The notes under the pieces are model-generated. The model ran no database searches, was not told the DNA's origin, and saw nothing but the letters and a program-made list of their open reading frames with translations. Below, piece after piece: positions 54,067-63,108 of a stretch of 64,000 nt of DNA. Origin of the DNA: Flagellimonas beolgyonensis (GTDB taxonomy: Bacteria > Bacteroidota > Bacteroidia > Flavobacteriales > Flavobacteriaceae); NCBI RefSeq assembly GCF_003992615.1, contig NZ_RZMY01000018.1, positions 1 to 64,000 of the forward strand. The letters are read 5' to 3'. A program made the position numbers and the translations under genes. The first letter of the stretch is position 1. Each line of letters starts with the position of its first letter.

Positions 54067-54785
54067 AGATCAGGGCAGTCATAGTAGAGGATTCCCGTTT
54101 GGCCAGAAACGAGCTGAAGGAACTTATCAACCAACACGATGACTTGCTCATTGTTGGGGAAGCCGAAAATGTGGATGCTGGTGTTGAACTTATCCAGAAC
54201 GAAAGACCCGATTTGTTGTTCTTGGACATCAACATGCCCGAAAAGGATGGTTTTGAACTGCTCGAAATGTTGGATGAGGTACCCATAACCGTTTTTACGA
54301 CGGCCTACGACGAATATGCCATCAAGTCCTTTGAATACAACGCACTGGACTATCTGTTGAAGCCTGTTAGTGCCAAACGTTTTGATCAGGCGTTGGAGAA
54401 GGTGAGAGTGAAACTGGATGAATCCCGGAATACCCATAAGGCCAAAAAGCTCACCGAAAGCAGCCAAATATTTATTAAGGATGGGGAAGCATGTTGGTTG
54501 GTTAAAATCGGTGAAATCTCTCTTTTTGAGATTGTTGGGAACTATACCCGTGTCTTTTTTGGGGATCAGAAACCCATGTTGTACAAATCGTTGAACCAAG
54601 TGGAAGAGAAGTTGCCGGAGGATTGCTTTTTTCGGGCCAACCGCCAACAGATTGTCAATACCAATTATGTGGTTGATGTAGTGCCGTGGTTCAATGGTAA
54701 ATTAAAATTGACCCTTCAAAACGGGGAGGAGGTTGAGGTTTCGCGCCGACAATCCTATATTTTCAAAGACAAAATGAGTCTATAA
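54063..54785 (+). CDS. LytTR-family response regulator
   Basis: A 240-residue regulator. The receiver domain has acidic residues in AVIVEDSRLAR, the phospho-acceptor Asp in LLFLDINMPEKDG, and the later Thr and Lys (VFTTAYDEYA, YLLKPVS). The C-terminal LytTR DNA-binding domain is seen in EIVGNYTRVFFGDQK, FFRANRQQIVN and the closing VEVSRRQSYIFKDKM. It is the partner of the kinase that overlaps its start. A terminator follows. Confidence 0.93.
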   Translation: MKIRAVIVEDSRLARNELKELINQHDDLLIVGEAENVDAGVELIQNERPDLLFLDINMPEKDGFELLEMLDEVPITVFTTAYDEYAIKSFEYNALDYLLKPVSAKRFDQALEKVRVKLDESRNTHKAKKLTESSQIFIKDGEACWLVKIGEISLFEIVGNYTRVFFGDQKPMLYKSLNQVEEKLPEDCFFRANRQQIVNTNYVVDVVPWFNGKLKLTLQNGEEVEVSRRQSYIFKDKMSL

Positions 54786-54815
54786 AAAAAAGCCTTCAAA
54801 TTGAAGGCCTTTTTT
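54784..54815. terminator. Bidirectional terminator
   Basis: GCCTTCA-AAT-TGAAGGC is flanked by A8 on the left and T6 on the right, so it can end both the regulator gene (plus) and the DoxX gene (minus). Confidence 0.85.
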
Positions 54816-54819
54816 ATGG

Positions 54820-55197
54820 TCAGGGTCTTAAAATATCCTTGTATCTGTCCTTGTAGCCGTATAACACCACAATATTTAAAATAAGCAGTGCCAATGCGGG
54901 CGCAATCCCTTCCATGGCCATGGTCAGGTGGAACAAAACCGCACACACCGAAACACTCATCAAAATTAGGGCCATCAGGGCGCCATATTTGTTCAGGATA
55001 AAGGCAATTCCTGAAACCACTTCCACCAATCCCACCAATAACAAGGTTTTGGATACGGTTAGGCCGGTGAAATAGGTCATCATTGCTTCGGGCATTTCTT
55101 CGGGGGCTGGAAGAAAGGGATACAGTTTGTTGGCCCCAAAAACGATGACGAACAATCCCAGAAGGATACGCGCCACCATAAAAACTTTAGAATTCAT
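54820..55197 (-). CDS. DoxX-family membrane protein
   Basis: With the ATG at 55197 it is 125 residues with four helices. The first, RILLGLFVIVFGANKLYPFL, carries the DoxX-like turn, and LVGLVEVVSGIAFILNKYG is typical of the second. DoxX proteins are small membrane proteins linked to quinone or redox roles, but few are characterised. It is convergent with the response regulator and monocistronic. Confidence 0.83.
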   Translation of the reverse strand: MNSKVFMVARILLGLFVIVFGANKLYPFLPAPEEMPEAMMTYFTGLTVSKTLLLVGLVEVVSGIAFILNKYGALMALILMSVSVCAVLFHLTMAMEGIAPALALLILNIVVLYGYKDRYKDILRP

Positions 55198-55291
55198 AGG
55201 TGATTGTTTTGAAGGTTGTACACTAAAAGTACCCAAAAAAAGAATAGCCCTGTATTTTTGATACGGTTATTTTACTGAAAATGAATCAGTT

Positions 55292-56077
55292 TTAAAGCGA
55301 TTTTAGAAGCCCGCCGTCAATGGGAATATTGGTTCCCGTAATGAAGGCAGCGTTATCGGAGGCCAGAAATGTGACCAAATATCCGTACTCCCTTGGCTCG
55401 CCAATACGTTTAACGGGAACCTGCTCTTCCATATTGGAACGCACTTCATTTGGGGAAATTCCCAATTTTTCCGCTTTTTTCGAATTCAGTTGGGCAATGC
55501 GGTCGGTATCGAAATATCCCGTTAGTGTACTGTTCACCGTTATGCCGAAGGGGGCCACATCGTAGGCCAGACTTTTGGCCCATGTGACCACTGCAGCTCG
55601 AATGGAATTGGACAGTGCCAAATAATTTAGGGGTTCCTTCACCGAAATGGAAGCCACATTGATAATCCGACCCCATTTTTGTTGTTGCATATGTGCCAAG
55701 GCCAGTTCAGTAGTGTACACCACCGACTTGAACAAAAGGTCGAATGCCCGTTGGTAATCGTCCACTTTTTTTTCCAAGGCGCCACCGGCTTCGGGTCCCT
55801 GGGTGTTGTTCACCAAGATGTCTACGGTGTTGTTCTGAAAAAATTCGGAAATGGTTGCTTTGTATCCTTCGAAATCGGTAAAATCAACCACCAGATATTG
55901 ATGTGTCTGCCCATGGCTTGTATCCATTTCCGCAATAATGGATTTCATGCGCTCTTCGTTTCGGGCCATCAGTGTTACACTGGCGCCACTGGCCGCCAAT
56001 TGTCGTGCTATGGCCTCGCCAATGCCTTTGCTACTGCCTCCTACAAGGGCTTTTTTTCCGTTTAGTGCAATGTTCAT
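55292..56077 (-). CDS. SDR-family oxidoreductase with altered active site
   Basis: A 261-residue SDR. The cofactor region is VGGSSKGIGEAIARQLAASG, with LVNNTQGPEAGG in place of NNAG, and the catalytic Ser region is INVASISVKEP. Where YxxxK is expected the sequence is NYLALSNSIRAAVVTWAKSL: Tyr stays but the Lys position holds Ser, with Asn and Arg nearby. I know this LSN-x-x-R form from a subset of SDRs. It probably forms an operon with the cupin gene, which ends 2 bases upstream. Confidence 0.82.
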   Translation of the reverse strand: MNIALNGKKALVGGSSKGIGEAIARQLAASGASVTLMARNEERMKSIIAEMDTSHGQTHQYLVVDFTDFEGYKATISEFFQNNTVDILVNNTQGPEAGGALEKKVDDYQRAFDLLFKSVVYTTELALAHMQQQKWGRIINVASISVKEPLNYLALSNSIRAAVVTWAKSLAYDVAPFGITVNSTLTGYFDTDRIAQLNSKKAEKLGISPNEVRSNMEEQVPVKRIGEPREYGYLVTFLASDNAAFITGTNIPIDGGLLKSL

Positions 56078-56079
56078 GT

Positions 56080-56391
56080 TTACTTGTATTCTTCCCGGGC
56101 CGGGCTAAAAATATCCATCAATTTACAAGGCGTCAACGCTTTTCCGCTGTGCGGGGTATGGGAAGGGATGACTACAATATCACCGGGTCTGTATACCTTG
56201 GTGTTCCCATCAAGGGTGAATTCAAACGAACCTTCCACCACGTGCATGATCTGTTCGTTCATATGGTGGTGCTCAGGCACTTCGGCATTCTGCTCCACAT
56301 CCCAAAAAACCCAGCTCATTTGTTCGCCATGTACCAATTTGCCATGGTAGCCGGGCATAATTTCCTTTGATTTGATATCCGATAAGTTCAT
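56080..56391 (-). CDS. Single-domain cupin protein
   Basis: With the ATG at 56391 it is 103 residues. Cupin motif 1 is EVPEHHHMNEQIMHVVEG (metal ligands His, His, Glu) and motif 2 is PGDIVVIPSHTPHSGKA. The frame extends to 56529 but that part crosses the mpl promoter and is unlike a cupin. It starts the cupin-SDR pair, which could be a small oxidative or isomerising pathway; the substrate is unknown. Confidence 0.85.
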   Translation of the reverse strand: MNLSDIKSKEIMPGYHGKLVHGEQMSWVFWDVEQNAEVPEHHHMNEQIMHVVEGSFEFTLDGNTKVYRPGDIVVIPSHTPHSGKALTPCKLMDIFSPAREEYK

Positions 56392-56440
56392 TGTTCTAAA
56401 ATTTAAGGCAAGATAAAAATTAATAAGATGGTTTCTTTGT

Positions 56441-56470
56441 TTGTATTGGGTAGGGCAATGGCTATTTTTG
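56441..56470 (+). promoter_or_regulatory. Bacteroidota promoter for mpl
   Basis: TTG at 56441-56443, exactly 19 bases, then TATTTTTG at 56463-56470. This is the best full match to TTG-N19-TAnnTTTG seen in the window, 17 bases before the mpl start. Confidence 0.65.
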
Positions 56471-56487
56471 AACGATAATCCATTTTC

Positions 56488-57846
56488 ATGCATATACATT
56501 TTATCGCTATAGGAGGCAGCGCCATGCATAACTTGGCATTGGCATTACTGGAAAAGGGCTACACCATTACGGGCAGTGACGATGCCATTTTTGAACCCTC
56601 GAAGAGCAGATTGCAGTCCAAAGGACTTTTGCCCGAAGCCCTCGGTTGGTATCCTGAAAAAATCCATGCACAATTGGATGCCATAATCTTGGGAATGCAT
56701 GCCAAAGCCGATAACCCCGAATTACTGAAGGCGCAAGAGTTGGGACTGAAGATTTATTCCTACCCCGAGTTTTTGTACGAGCAATCAAAGTTCAAGACCC
56801 GAGTGGTGATCGGGGGCAGCCATGGCAAGACCACCATTACGTCCATGATATTGCATGTGCTCCAATATAACGAGATGGAAGTGGATTACATGGTCGGGGC
56901 CCAATTGGAGGGTTTTGACAGGATGGTGCATTTGACCGATACGAACGATTTTATTGTTTTGGAAGGGGATGAATACCTTTCCTCAGCCTTGGACAGAAGA
57001 CCCAAATTTCATCTGTACAAACCCAATATTGCCTTGTTGAGTGGTATTGCCTGGGATCATATTAATGTATTTCCAACTTTTGAAAACTATGTGGAGCAAT
57101 TCCGGATTTTTGTGGACAGTATTGTGAAGGGTGGGAGCATTACCTATAATCTGGAAGATGTGGAGGTTAAGAACGTGGTGGAGGCCACCGAAAATCCCAT
57201 TCGAAAGTTTCCGTATGGGGTACCCGAGCATCGCGTAGAAGATGGAATTACCTATTTGGAGACCCCAGATGGGGAAATGCCGCTTGAAATATTTGGAACG
57301 CACAACTTAAGCAACTTGGCCGGAGCCAAGTGGATTTGTCAACAAATGGGTGTGGACGAGGCGGATTTTTATGAGGCTATAACCACCTTTAAAGGCGCGG
57401 CCAAAAGGCTTGAAAAGATTGCCGAAGGTAAAAACAAGATTGCTTACAAGGATTTTGCCCATGCGCCGAGCAAGGTGCGCGCCACCACCAAATCGGTGCG
57501 GGAACAATATCCACAAAGAAAATTGATCGCCTGCCTGGAACTACATACCTATAGCAGTTTGAATCCTAAATTTCTTTTGCAGTACAAAGGTGCATTGGAT
57601 GGGGCAGATGAGGCCATTGTTTTTTATTCGCCCGATGCCCTGAAGATCAAGGGACTTCCCGAGGTTTCCGCCCAACAAATTTTGGAGGCCTTTGGTAGGG
57701 AAGACATCCATGTTTTTACCAGGGCCGAAGATTTTCAAGAGTACGTAATTGCGCGGAATTATGACGGAGCTGTTCTGTTATTAATGAGTTCCGGCAATTA
57801 TGGTAACTTGGATTTTGATGGATTGAAATCAAAATTTACGTCCTGA
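56488..57846 (+). CDS. mpl: Mur-ligase-family peptidoglycan recycling enzyme (Mpl type)
   Basis: A 452-residue Mur ligase. It starts MHIHFIAIGGSAMHNLALAL (the MurC-like dinucleotide fold), the P-loop is VVIGGSHGKTTITSMI, and the C-terminal domain has AYKDFAHAPSKVRATTKSV. Length and motifs fit Mpl, which joins recovered tripeptide (L-Ala-D-Glu-meso-Dap) to UDP-MurNAc, rather than MurC. A clean promoter stands upstream, and the gene abuts the convergent DUF1569 gene. Confidence 0.9.
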   Translation: MHIHFIAIGGSAMHNLALALLEKGYTITGSDDAIFEPSKSRLQSKGLLPEALGWYPEKIHAQLDAIILGMHAKADNPELLKAQELGLKIYSYPEFLYEQSKFKTRVVIGGSHGKTTITSMILHVLQYNEMEVDYMVGAQLEGFDRMVHLTDTNDFIVLEGDEYLSSALDRRPKFHLYKPNIALLSGIAWDHINVFPTFENYVEQFRIFVDSIVKGGSITYNLEDVEVKNVVEATENPIRKFPYGVPEHRVEDGITYLETPDGEMPLEIFGTHNLSNLAGAKWICQQMGVDEADFYEAITTFKGAAKRLEKIAEGKNKIAYKDFAHAPSKVRATTKSVREQYPQRKLIACLELHTYSSLNPKFLLQYKGALDGADEAIVFYSPDALKIKGLPEVSAQQILEAFGREDIHVFTRAEDFQEYVIARNYDGAVLLLMSSGNYGNLDFDGLKSKFTS

Positions 57847-58299
57847 TCAAACCCCGAATTGTCGCAAATGGTGATCTAGGTGCTTGTACTGCATCTGTCC
57901 CCATTGTTCTGGGGTAAAGGATCCAAAAGCTGGATGGGGATCCCATTTCTCCTTGTTTTTTTCTTGGTGAAAATCGTTGATGAGTGCTATCAATTTGGCT
58001 TTCTCTTCTGCAAAATTCTTGTCTTCGGTCACCCGTAACCCTTTGGCGGTTGGCAGTCCCTTGCGCCATGGCTTGTCGTTATACAGGCTATTACGAAAGA
58101 GTTTTCCCATCAGTTTCAACATGGGGTTGGGCTTGTTGTTGGGATTATATCTGCCCAAGGCAATTTTAAGGGGAAATTGACAGTGGTGTAACATTTGTCC
58201 GACCTTCATTTTACCCCATTGTCCTTTGGTTTCCTCGGACAAAGCATCCATGCGTTCCAAGATTTCTTGGTAGGCCTCAGTGTTGAAAAGTGATTTCAT
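57847..58299 (-). CDS. DUF1569 (DinB-like fold) protein
   Basis: A 150-residue four-helix protein. The pattern KGQWGKMKVGQMLHHCQFPL near residue 30-45 and the closing TPEQWGQMQYKHLDHHLRQF supply the conserved histidines of DUF1569, a family related to DinB/YfiT putative metal enzymes. Such proteins are often thiol-dependent transferases, but no reaction is known for this one. It is convergent with mpl and divergent from radC. Confidence 0.85.
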   Translation of the reverse strand: MKSLFNTEAYQEILERMDALSEETKGQWGKMKVGQMLHHCQFPLKIALGRYNPNNKPNPMLKLMGKLFRNSLYNDKPWRKGLPTAKGLRVTEDKNFAEEKAKLIALINDFHQEKNKEKWDPHPAFGSFTPEQWGQMQYKHLDHHLRQFGV

Positions 58300-58352
58300 G
58301 GTGAAAGGATTATCTTGAAAATTACATAAAATTATTCTTCTATCTTTAGGCC

Positions 58353-59051
58353 ATGCAAGAAAAGACCGCTTCCTTTTCCATTAAAAATTGGGCTGATGAT
58401 GACCGGCCACGGGAAAAATTGGTTCAGAAGGGAAGTTATGTCCTGTCAGATGCCGAATTGATAGCCATTCTTATTGGATCGGGCAACCGGGAAGAGAGCG
58501 CTGTGGAACTATCCAAGCGTATTTTGGCTTCAGTGAACCATAACCTGAACGAGGTCGGAAAGCTTTCCGTGAACCAATTGATGCGATTTAAAGGAATTGG
58601 TGAGGCAAAGGCAGTTACCATTGCTGCCGCATTGGAAATTGGTAGGCGAAGAAGGGTGGAGGCTGTCGACAAAATAACCAAGATCACAAGTAGCCATGAT
58701 GTTTATGAACTCTTGTATCCCTTGATCGGGGATTTACAGCATGAGGAATTTTGGATTGTATACTTGAACAATTCCAATAAAGTGATTCATAAGGCCCAAT
58801 TGAGCAAGGGTGGCATTACCGGAACACTGGTCGATGTGCGTTTGGTTTTGAAACAAGCTTTGGAACTCGGTGCAGTGGGTATCATTTTGGCGCACAACCA
58901 TCCCTCGGGCGCTATGATCCCCTCCCTCGCAGACAAACAGATCACAGATAAGTTGAAGTTGGCATCTGAGGCGTTGGACATCAAAATTTTGGACCATTTG
59001 ATTTTGGCCCAACAGGATTATTTCAGTTTTGCGGACAAAGGGATTTTATAA
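58353..59051 (+). CDS. radC: RadC-family JAB-domain protein
   Basis: A 232-residue protein. The N-terminal helix-hairpin-helix includes LMRFKGIGEAKAVTIAAALE, and the C-terminal JAB/MPN domain has the metal motif AHNHPSGAMIPSLADKQ. RadC is often annotated as DNA repair, but the evidence for that is weak and the enzyme activity is unknown. It lies 6 bases before the next gene, so it may share its transcript. Confidence 0.9.
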   Translation: MQEKTASFSIKNWADDDRPREKLVQKGSYVLSDAELIAILIGSGNREESAVELSKRILASVNHNLNEVGKLSVNQLMRFKGIGEAKAVTIAAALEIGRRRRVEAVDKITKITSSHDVYELLYPLIGDLQHEEFWIVYLNNSNKVIHKAQLSKGGITGTLVDVRLVLKQALELGAVGIILAHNHPSGAMIPSLADKQITDKLKLASEALDIKILDHLILAQQDYFSFADKGIL

Positions 59052-59057
59052 ACGACC

Positions 59058-60353
59058 ATGTTGTTGATTTTCACACATAAGGTAACGAACAGATTGACCT
59101 ACACGGCCAAGCAGCTTTTTGAGAAGATTCTTGGTATGGAGGTTTCGTTTACCACCAAAGTGGAGGAATTCATTAAGCACAGTGGACCAAAAATGACCTA
59201 CTCCAAACAGCCTTTGCAGAACGAATTCTTTATCCGAAGCAACGACCTGTTGTTTGAACAAGGTATCAACGATGTGGATATAAAGGTGGCTGATTGGGAC
59301 GGTGTGCCTTGCTTTTTTGCGGCTGGAGATAAAAGTGCCATTCCGTTTGATATATTTTCGGCCAGTTTTTTTCTACTGAGCCGCTATGAGGAATACCTGC
59401 CTCATGTGAAGGACAGTGTGGGGCGGTTCCCGGTTAAGGAGAGTCTGGCCTACCAACATAAATTCTTGGAAATGCCCGTGGTGGATCTATGGGCCTTTAA
59501 ATTGTTGGCAGCATTGAAGGAACGATTTCCCAATATACGGCGAAAGGATCGGACCTACAGTTGTACCAGTATCATCAATGTGACCACGTCCCATGCCTAT
59601 GCCATGCGTGGTTTTATCCGCACGCTGGGCGGTATGTTCCTGGATTTGGGCAAATTGAAATTTGGCCAGGTGGTGCAACGTTTTTCCGTGTTACTTGGAA
59701 TCAAGAAAGATCCTTACGACAACTTTTTTGAATTGGTGGACATCCATAAAAAATATCCCATAAAAACCATGTTCTTCTTTCAATTTGCCAAGCATTCGGC
59801 CCATGATAAAAACATTTCCATCAACAACAACAAATTTCGTTACCTGATCAAGTCCATTGCGGATTATAGTATGGTTTCGTTGAGTACCTCCTTTCTTTCC
59901 TCTACCAACAAAGAAGTGCTCAAGGAAGAAAAAAGACAACTGGGCAATTTGATCAATAGGCCCATCAACTATTCAAGATTGCGCTACAACAGGGTAAATG
60001 TGCCAGCCGCCTATCGCAATTTGGTGGAAACCGAGTTTACCGATGATTTTTCCATGGGCTATACCCACGAAATCGGTTTTCGGGCAGGTACCTGCACACC
60101 ATTCCATTTTTATGACATCAACATGGAGGTACGCCAGCCCTTAAAGGTCCATCCCTTTGCCATGCATGATTATGCCTTGGTCAATTATCGGAAGAAAGAT
60201 GAGGTCTTTGAAAAGATGGATCGCGTATACCGATCGGTAAAACAGGTGAACGGAAACTTTGTCATGGTGTTTTCCAACGAATTACTGGGGGGCAAACAGC
60301 ATTTGGATTGGATGGATCTCTATCAATCATTTATTAAGCGCTATTATGTTTGA
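59058..60353 (+). CDS. Polysaccharide deacetylase-like protein (DUF7033 type)
   Basis: A 431-residue protein. The N-terminal ~130 residues (LLIFTHKVTNRLTYTAKQLF, FDIFSASFFLLSRYEEYLP) match the DUF7033 region found before NodB-like deacetylase domains in Bacteroidota. In the deacetylase part the place where I expect a D-x-D metal motif reads INVTTSHAYAMRG, with Asp replaced. The later YTHEIGFRAGTCTPFHFYD keeps other family features. It may be a binding or inactive relative. The HAD gene overlaps its end by 8 bases. Confidence 0.75.
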   Translation: MLLIFTHKVTNRLTYTAKQLFEKILGMEVSFTTKVEEFIKHSGPKMTYSKQPLQNEFFIRSNDLLFEQGINDVDIKVADWDGVPCFFAAGDKSAIPFDIFSASFFLLSRYEEYLPHVKDSVGRFPVKESLAYQHKFLEMPVVDLWAFKLLAALKERFPNIRRKDRTYSCTSIINVTTSHAYAMRGFIRTLGGMFLDLGKLKFGQVVQRFSVLLGIKKDPYDNFFELVDIHKKYPIKTMFFFQFAKHSAHDKNISINNNKFRYLIKSIADYSMVSLSTSFLSSTNKEVLKEEKRQLGNLINRPINYSRLRYNRVNVPAAYRNLVETEFTDDFSMGYTHEIGFRAGTCTPFHFYDINMEVRQPLKVHPFAMHDYALVNYRKKDEVFEKMDRVYRSVKQVNGNFVMVFSNELLGGKQHLDWMDLYQSFIKRYYV

Positions 60354-61035
60354 GTATCAGGTAACCGATATTTTTTTCGATCTGGACCACACGCTTTGGG
60401 ATTTTGAAAAGAACTCATCGCTCACTTTTGCCAAGATTTTGAACGAAAACAACGTTGGTGTGGACCTGAATGGCTTTTTGGAGGTGTATTCACCCATAAA
60501 CCATCAAATGTGGGCCCTCTACCGTGAAAACCGGGTTACCAAATCCGAATTGCGCTATCAAAGGCTACGGAGAACATTCGACAGCTTGGGTCATCGGATT
60601 GCCGATGAGACCATCGACCTTTTGGCCCATGAGTACATAGAACACCTATCTTCCTTTAATCATTTATTGCCCAATACCATCGAAGTTTTGGAATACCTAA
60701 GTCCCAAGTATCGATTGCATATCATAACCAATGGATTTCAGGAAGTACAGTCCAAAAAGTTGAGGGGCAGTGCCATCGACCATTATTTTGATAAGATCAT
60801 CGATTCCGAAACCGCCGGGGTAAAAAAGCCCCATCCCTACATTTTTGAATTGGCTTTGGAGCAAGCTAAAGTGGAACCGCATAAAAGCTTGATGGTTGGC
60901 GACAATTTGGAGGCCGATGTGCTAGGGGCAAAAGCAATGGGCATGCAGGTAATACACTATAATTCCAACTTAGAGGCAGTGCATCCAGAATGCATTACGA
61001 TTCACGATCTTATTGAAATAAAAACCATTTTATAG
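60346..61035 (+). CDS. HAD-superfamily nucleotidase (YjjG type)
   Basis: With the ATG at 60346 (MFEYQVTDIFFDLDHTLWDF) it is 229 residues. HAD motif 1 is FFDLDHTLW, motif 2 the Thr in IITNGFQEVQ, motif 3 the Lys in VKKPHPYIF and motif 4 GDNLEADVLGAKAMGM. The cap length fits YjjG, a 5'-nucleotidase for non-canonical pyrimidine nucleotides. The upstream frame to 60259 overlaps the deacetylase gene. Confidence 0.88.
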   Translation: MFEYQVTDIFFDLDHTLWDFEKNSSLTFAKILNENNVGVDLNGFLEVYSPINHQMWALYRENRVTKSELRYQRLRRTFDSLGHRIADETIDLLAHEYIEHLSSFNHLLPNTIEVLEYLSPKYRLHIITNGFQEVQSKKLRGSAIDHYFDKIIDSETAGVKKPHPYIFELALEQAKVEPHKSLMVGDNLEADVLGAKAMGMQVIHYNSNLEAVHPECITIHDLIEIKTIL

Positions 61036-61089
61036 AGTTATAGTAAAAGCAGTTCACACCCATTTGGGACACTTGAAAATGTTTTTGCT

Positions 61090-61641
61090 ATGAAAAAAAG
61101 AATTGACCTGATGCTGCTGGTTACTGCCTGTGCGTTCTTAATGTTTTCGTGCACAGAGGAACAGAACTTCGACCAGATAGACGACCTTACCGTTACGCCT
61201 ACGTTGGCAACGCCTCTTTTTTATGTGGAATCGGATGAGCAGACCATAAACAATTCGGTAACTACCACTACATTTTACACGCAAACAGTCGATTTTGAAG
61301 TCTTTAGCGAAACCTATGTGGCCGAGCGCTTATTGGAGGGGACGATTACGTATGCCATCGATAACACCACAAGTAAGAATCTGTTTTTGACCATAGAATT
61401 TCTGGATGCATCGGGCAATGTGCTTGATGTGGAATCGTTCAATATTGAGGCGAATTTATCTGAAACATTCATTCGCGAAGTGGTATATGGCCCCGGTGGT
61501 AAAAGTCTGGACATCTTGACTGCTACAACCCAACTGCGCATTACGGCTACCAATCTTGGCGACACCACAAGTACATCGACCAATGCCGACCCAAAAATTG
61601 AATTGGGTTCTGCAGCTGAATTTTTATTCCAATTAAAATGA
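61090..61641 (+). CDS. Lipoprotein paired with a DUF5723 protein
   Basis: A 183-residue lipoprotein (signal ending LMFSC). The mature part is beta-rich, with FEVFSETYVAERLLEGTITY and FLTIEFLDASGNVLD suggesting an immunoglobulin-like sandwich. No named family is recognised. Its stop overlaps the start of the DUF5723-type barrel gene (ATGA), so the two products are probably made together and may interact at the outer membrane. Confidence 0.68.
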   Translation: MKKRIDLMLLVTACAFLMFSCTEEQNFDQIDDLTVTPTLATPLFYVESDEQTINNSVTTTTFYTQTVDFEVFSETYVAERLLEGTITYAIDNTTSKNLFLTIEFLDASGNVLDVESFNIEANLSETFIREVVYGPGGKSLDILTATTQLRITATNLGDTTSTSTNADPKIELGSAAEFLFQLK

Positions 61642-63095
61642 AGGTATTGTTGCGGATAGGTTTTTTGGTACTGTTGGGTGCATTTTCGGTTTGTGCACAG
61701 AACAAAGAACTGCTCTACGATTTTTATGAGATTCCCCAGGCATTAATGCTTAACCCAGGGGTAAAGACACCCCAAAAATGGCATGTTGGTGTGCCGCTGA
61801 TCTCCGGCCTATCCTTTCAAGGTGCCACGAGCGGGGTTACAGTAAACGATCTTTTTGCCAATGATGGCATCGATTTTACTACAAAAGTACAAGAGCGTTT
61901 GTTGGATGTGATGACCCGCAAGGACGATTTTAGTACCACAAGCCAGATAGAGGGTATAACAGTTGGTTTTCGGGGAAAGAACAGGCCCGACGATTATTAT
62001 TCCTTTGGGATGTACGGCGAAACCGATATTATCGCCTATTGGCCAAAAGACTTGGCCATTTTGGCCTTTGAGGGCAATGGGGGTGCCAATTTGGGCAGAC
62101 GTTTCAATCTAGGAGATGTAAATGTTCGGGGTGAAATGATCAATGTCTTTCATTTTGGGATCAATCGTAAAATGGGAAATGACCTCACCATTGGTGCCAG
62201 GGCCAAATTATATTCCAGTGTGTTTCAGTTTCAATCTATCAAAAATAAAGGAAGTTTCACCACCACACAAGGTCAGGATAATATCTATGTGAGTGCATTG
62301 GATGCCGATCTACAACTTCAGACCGCCGGGGTTAGGGGTTTCTATGATATTGTGGATGAAGATACTTCGACCACTCAAAAGGATTTGACCAGTTTGTTTA
62401 CAGAACGAGTGTTGTTGGGCGGTAACCTGGGTCTGGGCTTCGATGCCGGATTCAGCTATCAGTTGTCGCCACAGACCACTTTGACCGCAAGCGTTCTGGA
62501 TGTCGGGTTTATTTACAATTCCAAAGATGTGTGGAACTACACGTTGAAAGGGAGCGCCAGTACTGAAGGAATCACGGTGTATCTTCCTGAAGACATCAAT
62601 AACCTGAACAACGACCTTTGGCAGGAGCTTTTGGATGATATTGAGGCCGATCTACCATATGGTGAAAACACTTCGGGGTATATTTCTTTTCGACCGGTTA
62701 AGGCTTACGGGTCCATTCGTTACGATTTTGGCGAAGGTGGAAATTCATTGATGGACAATTGTGGCTGTGGTGTAAATGCTGGGGGAGGCAGTAACTCGGA
62801 TATGTACCGGAACAGTGTCGGTGGCCAGTTGTTCATGATGAAAAGGCCTCGCGGGGTACAAGCGGCCCTAACCGGATTTTACCAAAGGCGATTTGGCAGG
62901 GTGCTGGCTTTAAAAACCACCTACACGGTTGATAAATATTCATTTTCTAATATCGGTTTAGGATTGAATTTGCAAGCCGGGCCCGTTAATTTCTATGTCA
63001 TGGGCGACAATTTGTTGAGCTATCGCAATTTGGCGGATAGCCACTATCTATCTTTACAGTTCGGATTTAATATCATATCTTGGAACGATAATTGA
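61638..63095 (+). CDS. DUF5723-type outer membrane protein
   Basis: A 485-residue exported beta-barrel-like protein (signal peptide about 1-20, SVCAQ). It begins LLYDFYEIPQALMLNPG, as DUF5723 and the related PorP/SprF-like proteins do, and ends in strands with LQFGFNIISW. An internal CGCG run (MDNCGCGVNAGGG) is odd for a barrel and may be a surface loop. The role is unknown; similar barrels often go with type IX secretion or gliding. It is coupled to the lipoprotein gene. Confidence 0.75.
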   Translation: MKVLLRIGFLVLLGAFSVCAQNKELLYDFYEIPQALMLNPGVKTPQKWHVGVPLISGLSFQGATSGVTVNDLFANDGIDFTTKVQERLLDVMTRKDDFSTTSQIEGITVGFRGKNRPDDYYSFGMYGETDIIAYWPKDLAILAFEGNGGANLGRRFNLGDVNVRGEMINVFHFGINRKMGNDLTIGARAKLYSSVFQFQSIKNKGSFTTTQGQDNIYVSALDADLQLQTAGVRGFYDIVDEDTSTTQKDLTSLFTERVLLGGNLGLGFDAGFSYQLSPQTTLTASVLDVGFIYNSKDVWNYTLKGSASTEGITVYLPEDINNLNNDLWQELLDDIEADLPYGENTSGYISFRPVKAYGSIRYDFGEGGNSLMDNCGCGVNAGGGSNSDMYRNSVGGQLFMMKRPRGVQAALTGFYQRRFGRVLALKTTYTVDKYSFSNIGLGLNLQAGPVNFYVMGDNLLSYRNLADSHYLSLQFGFNIISWNDN

Positions 63096-63108
63096 TTATT
63101 CCATAGGT

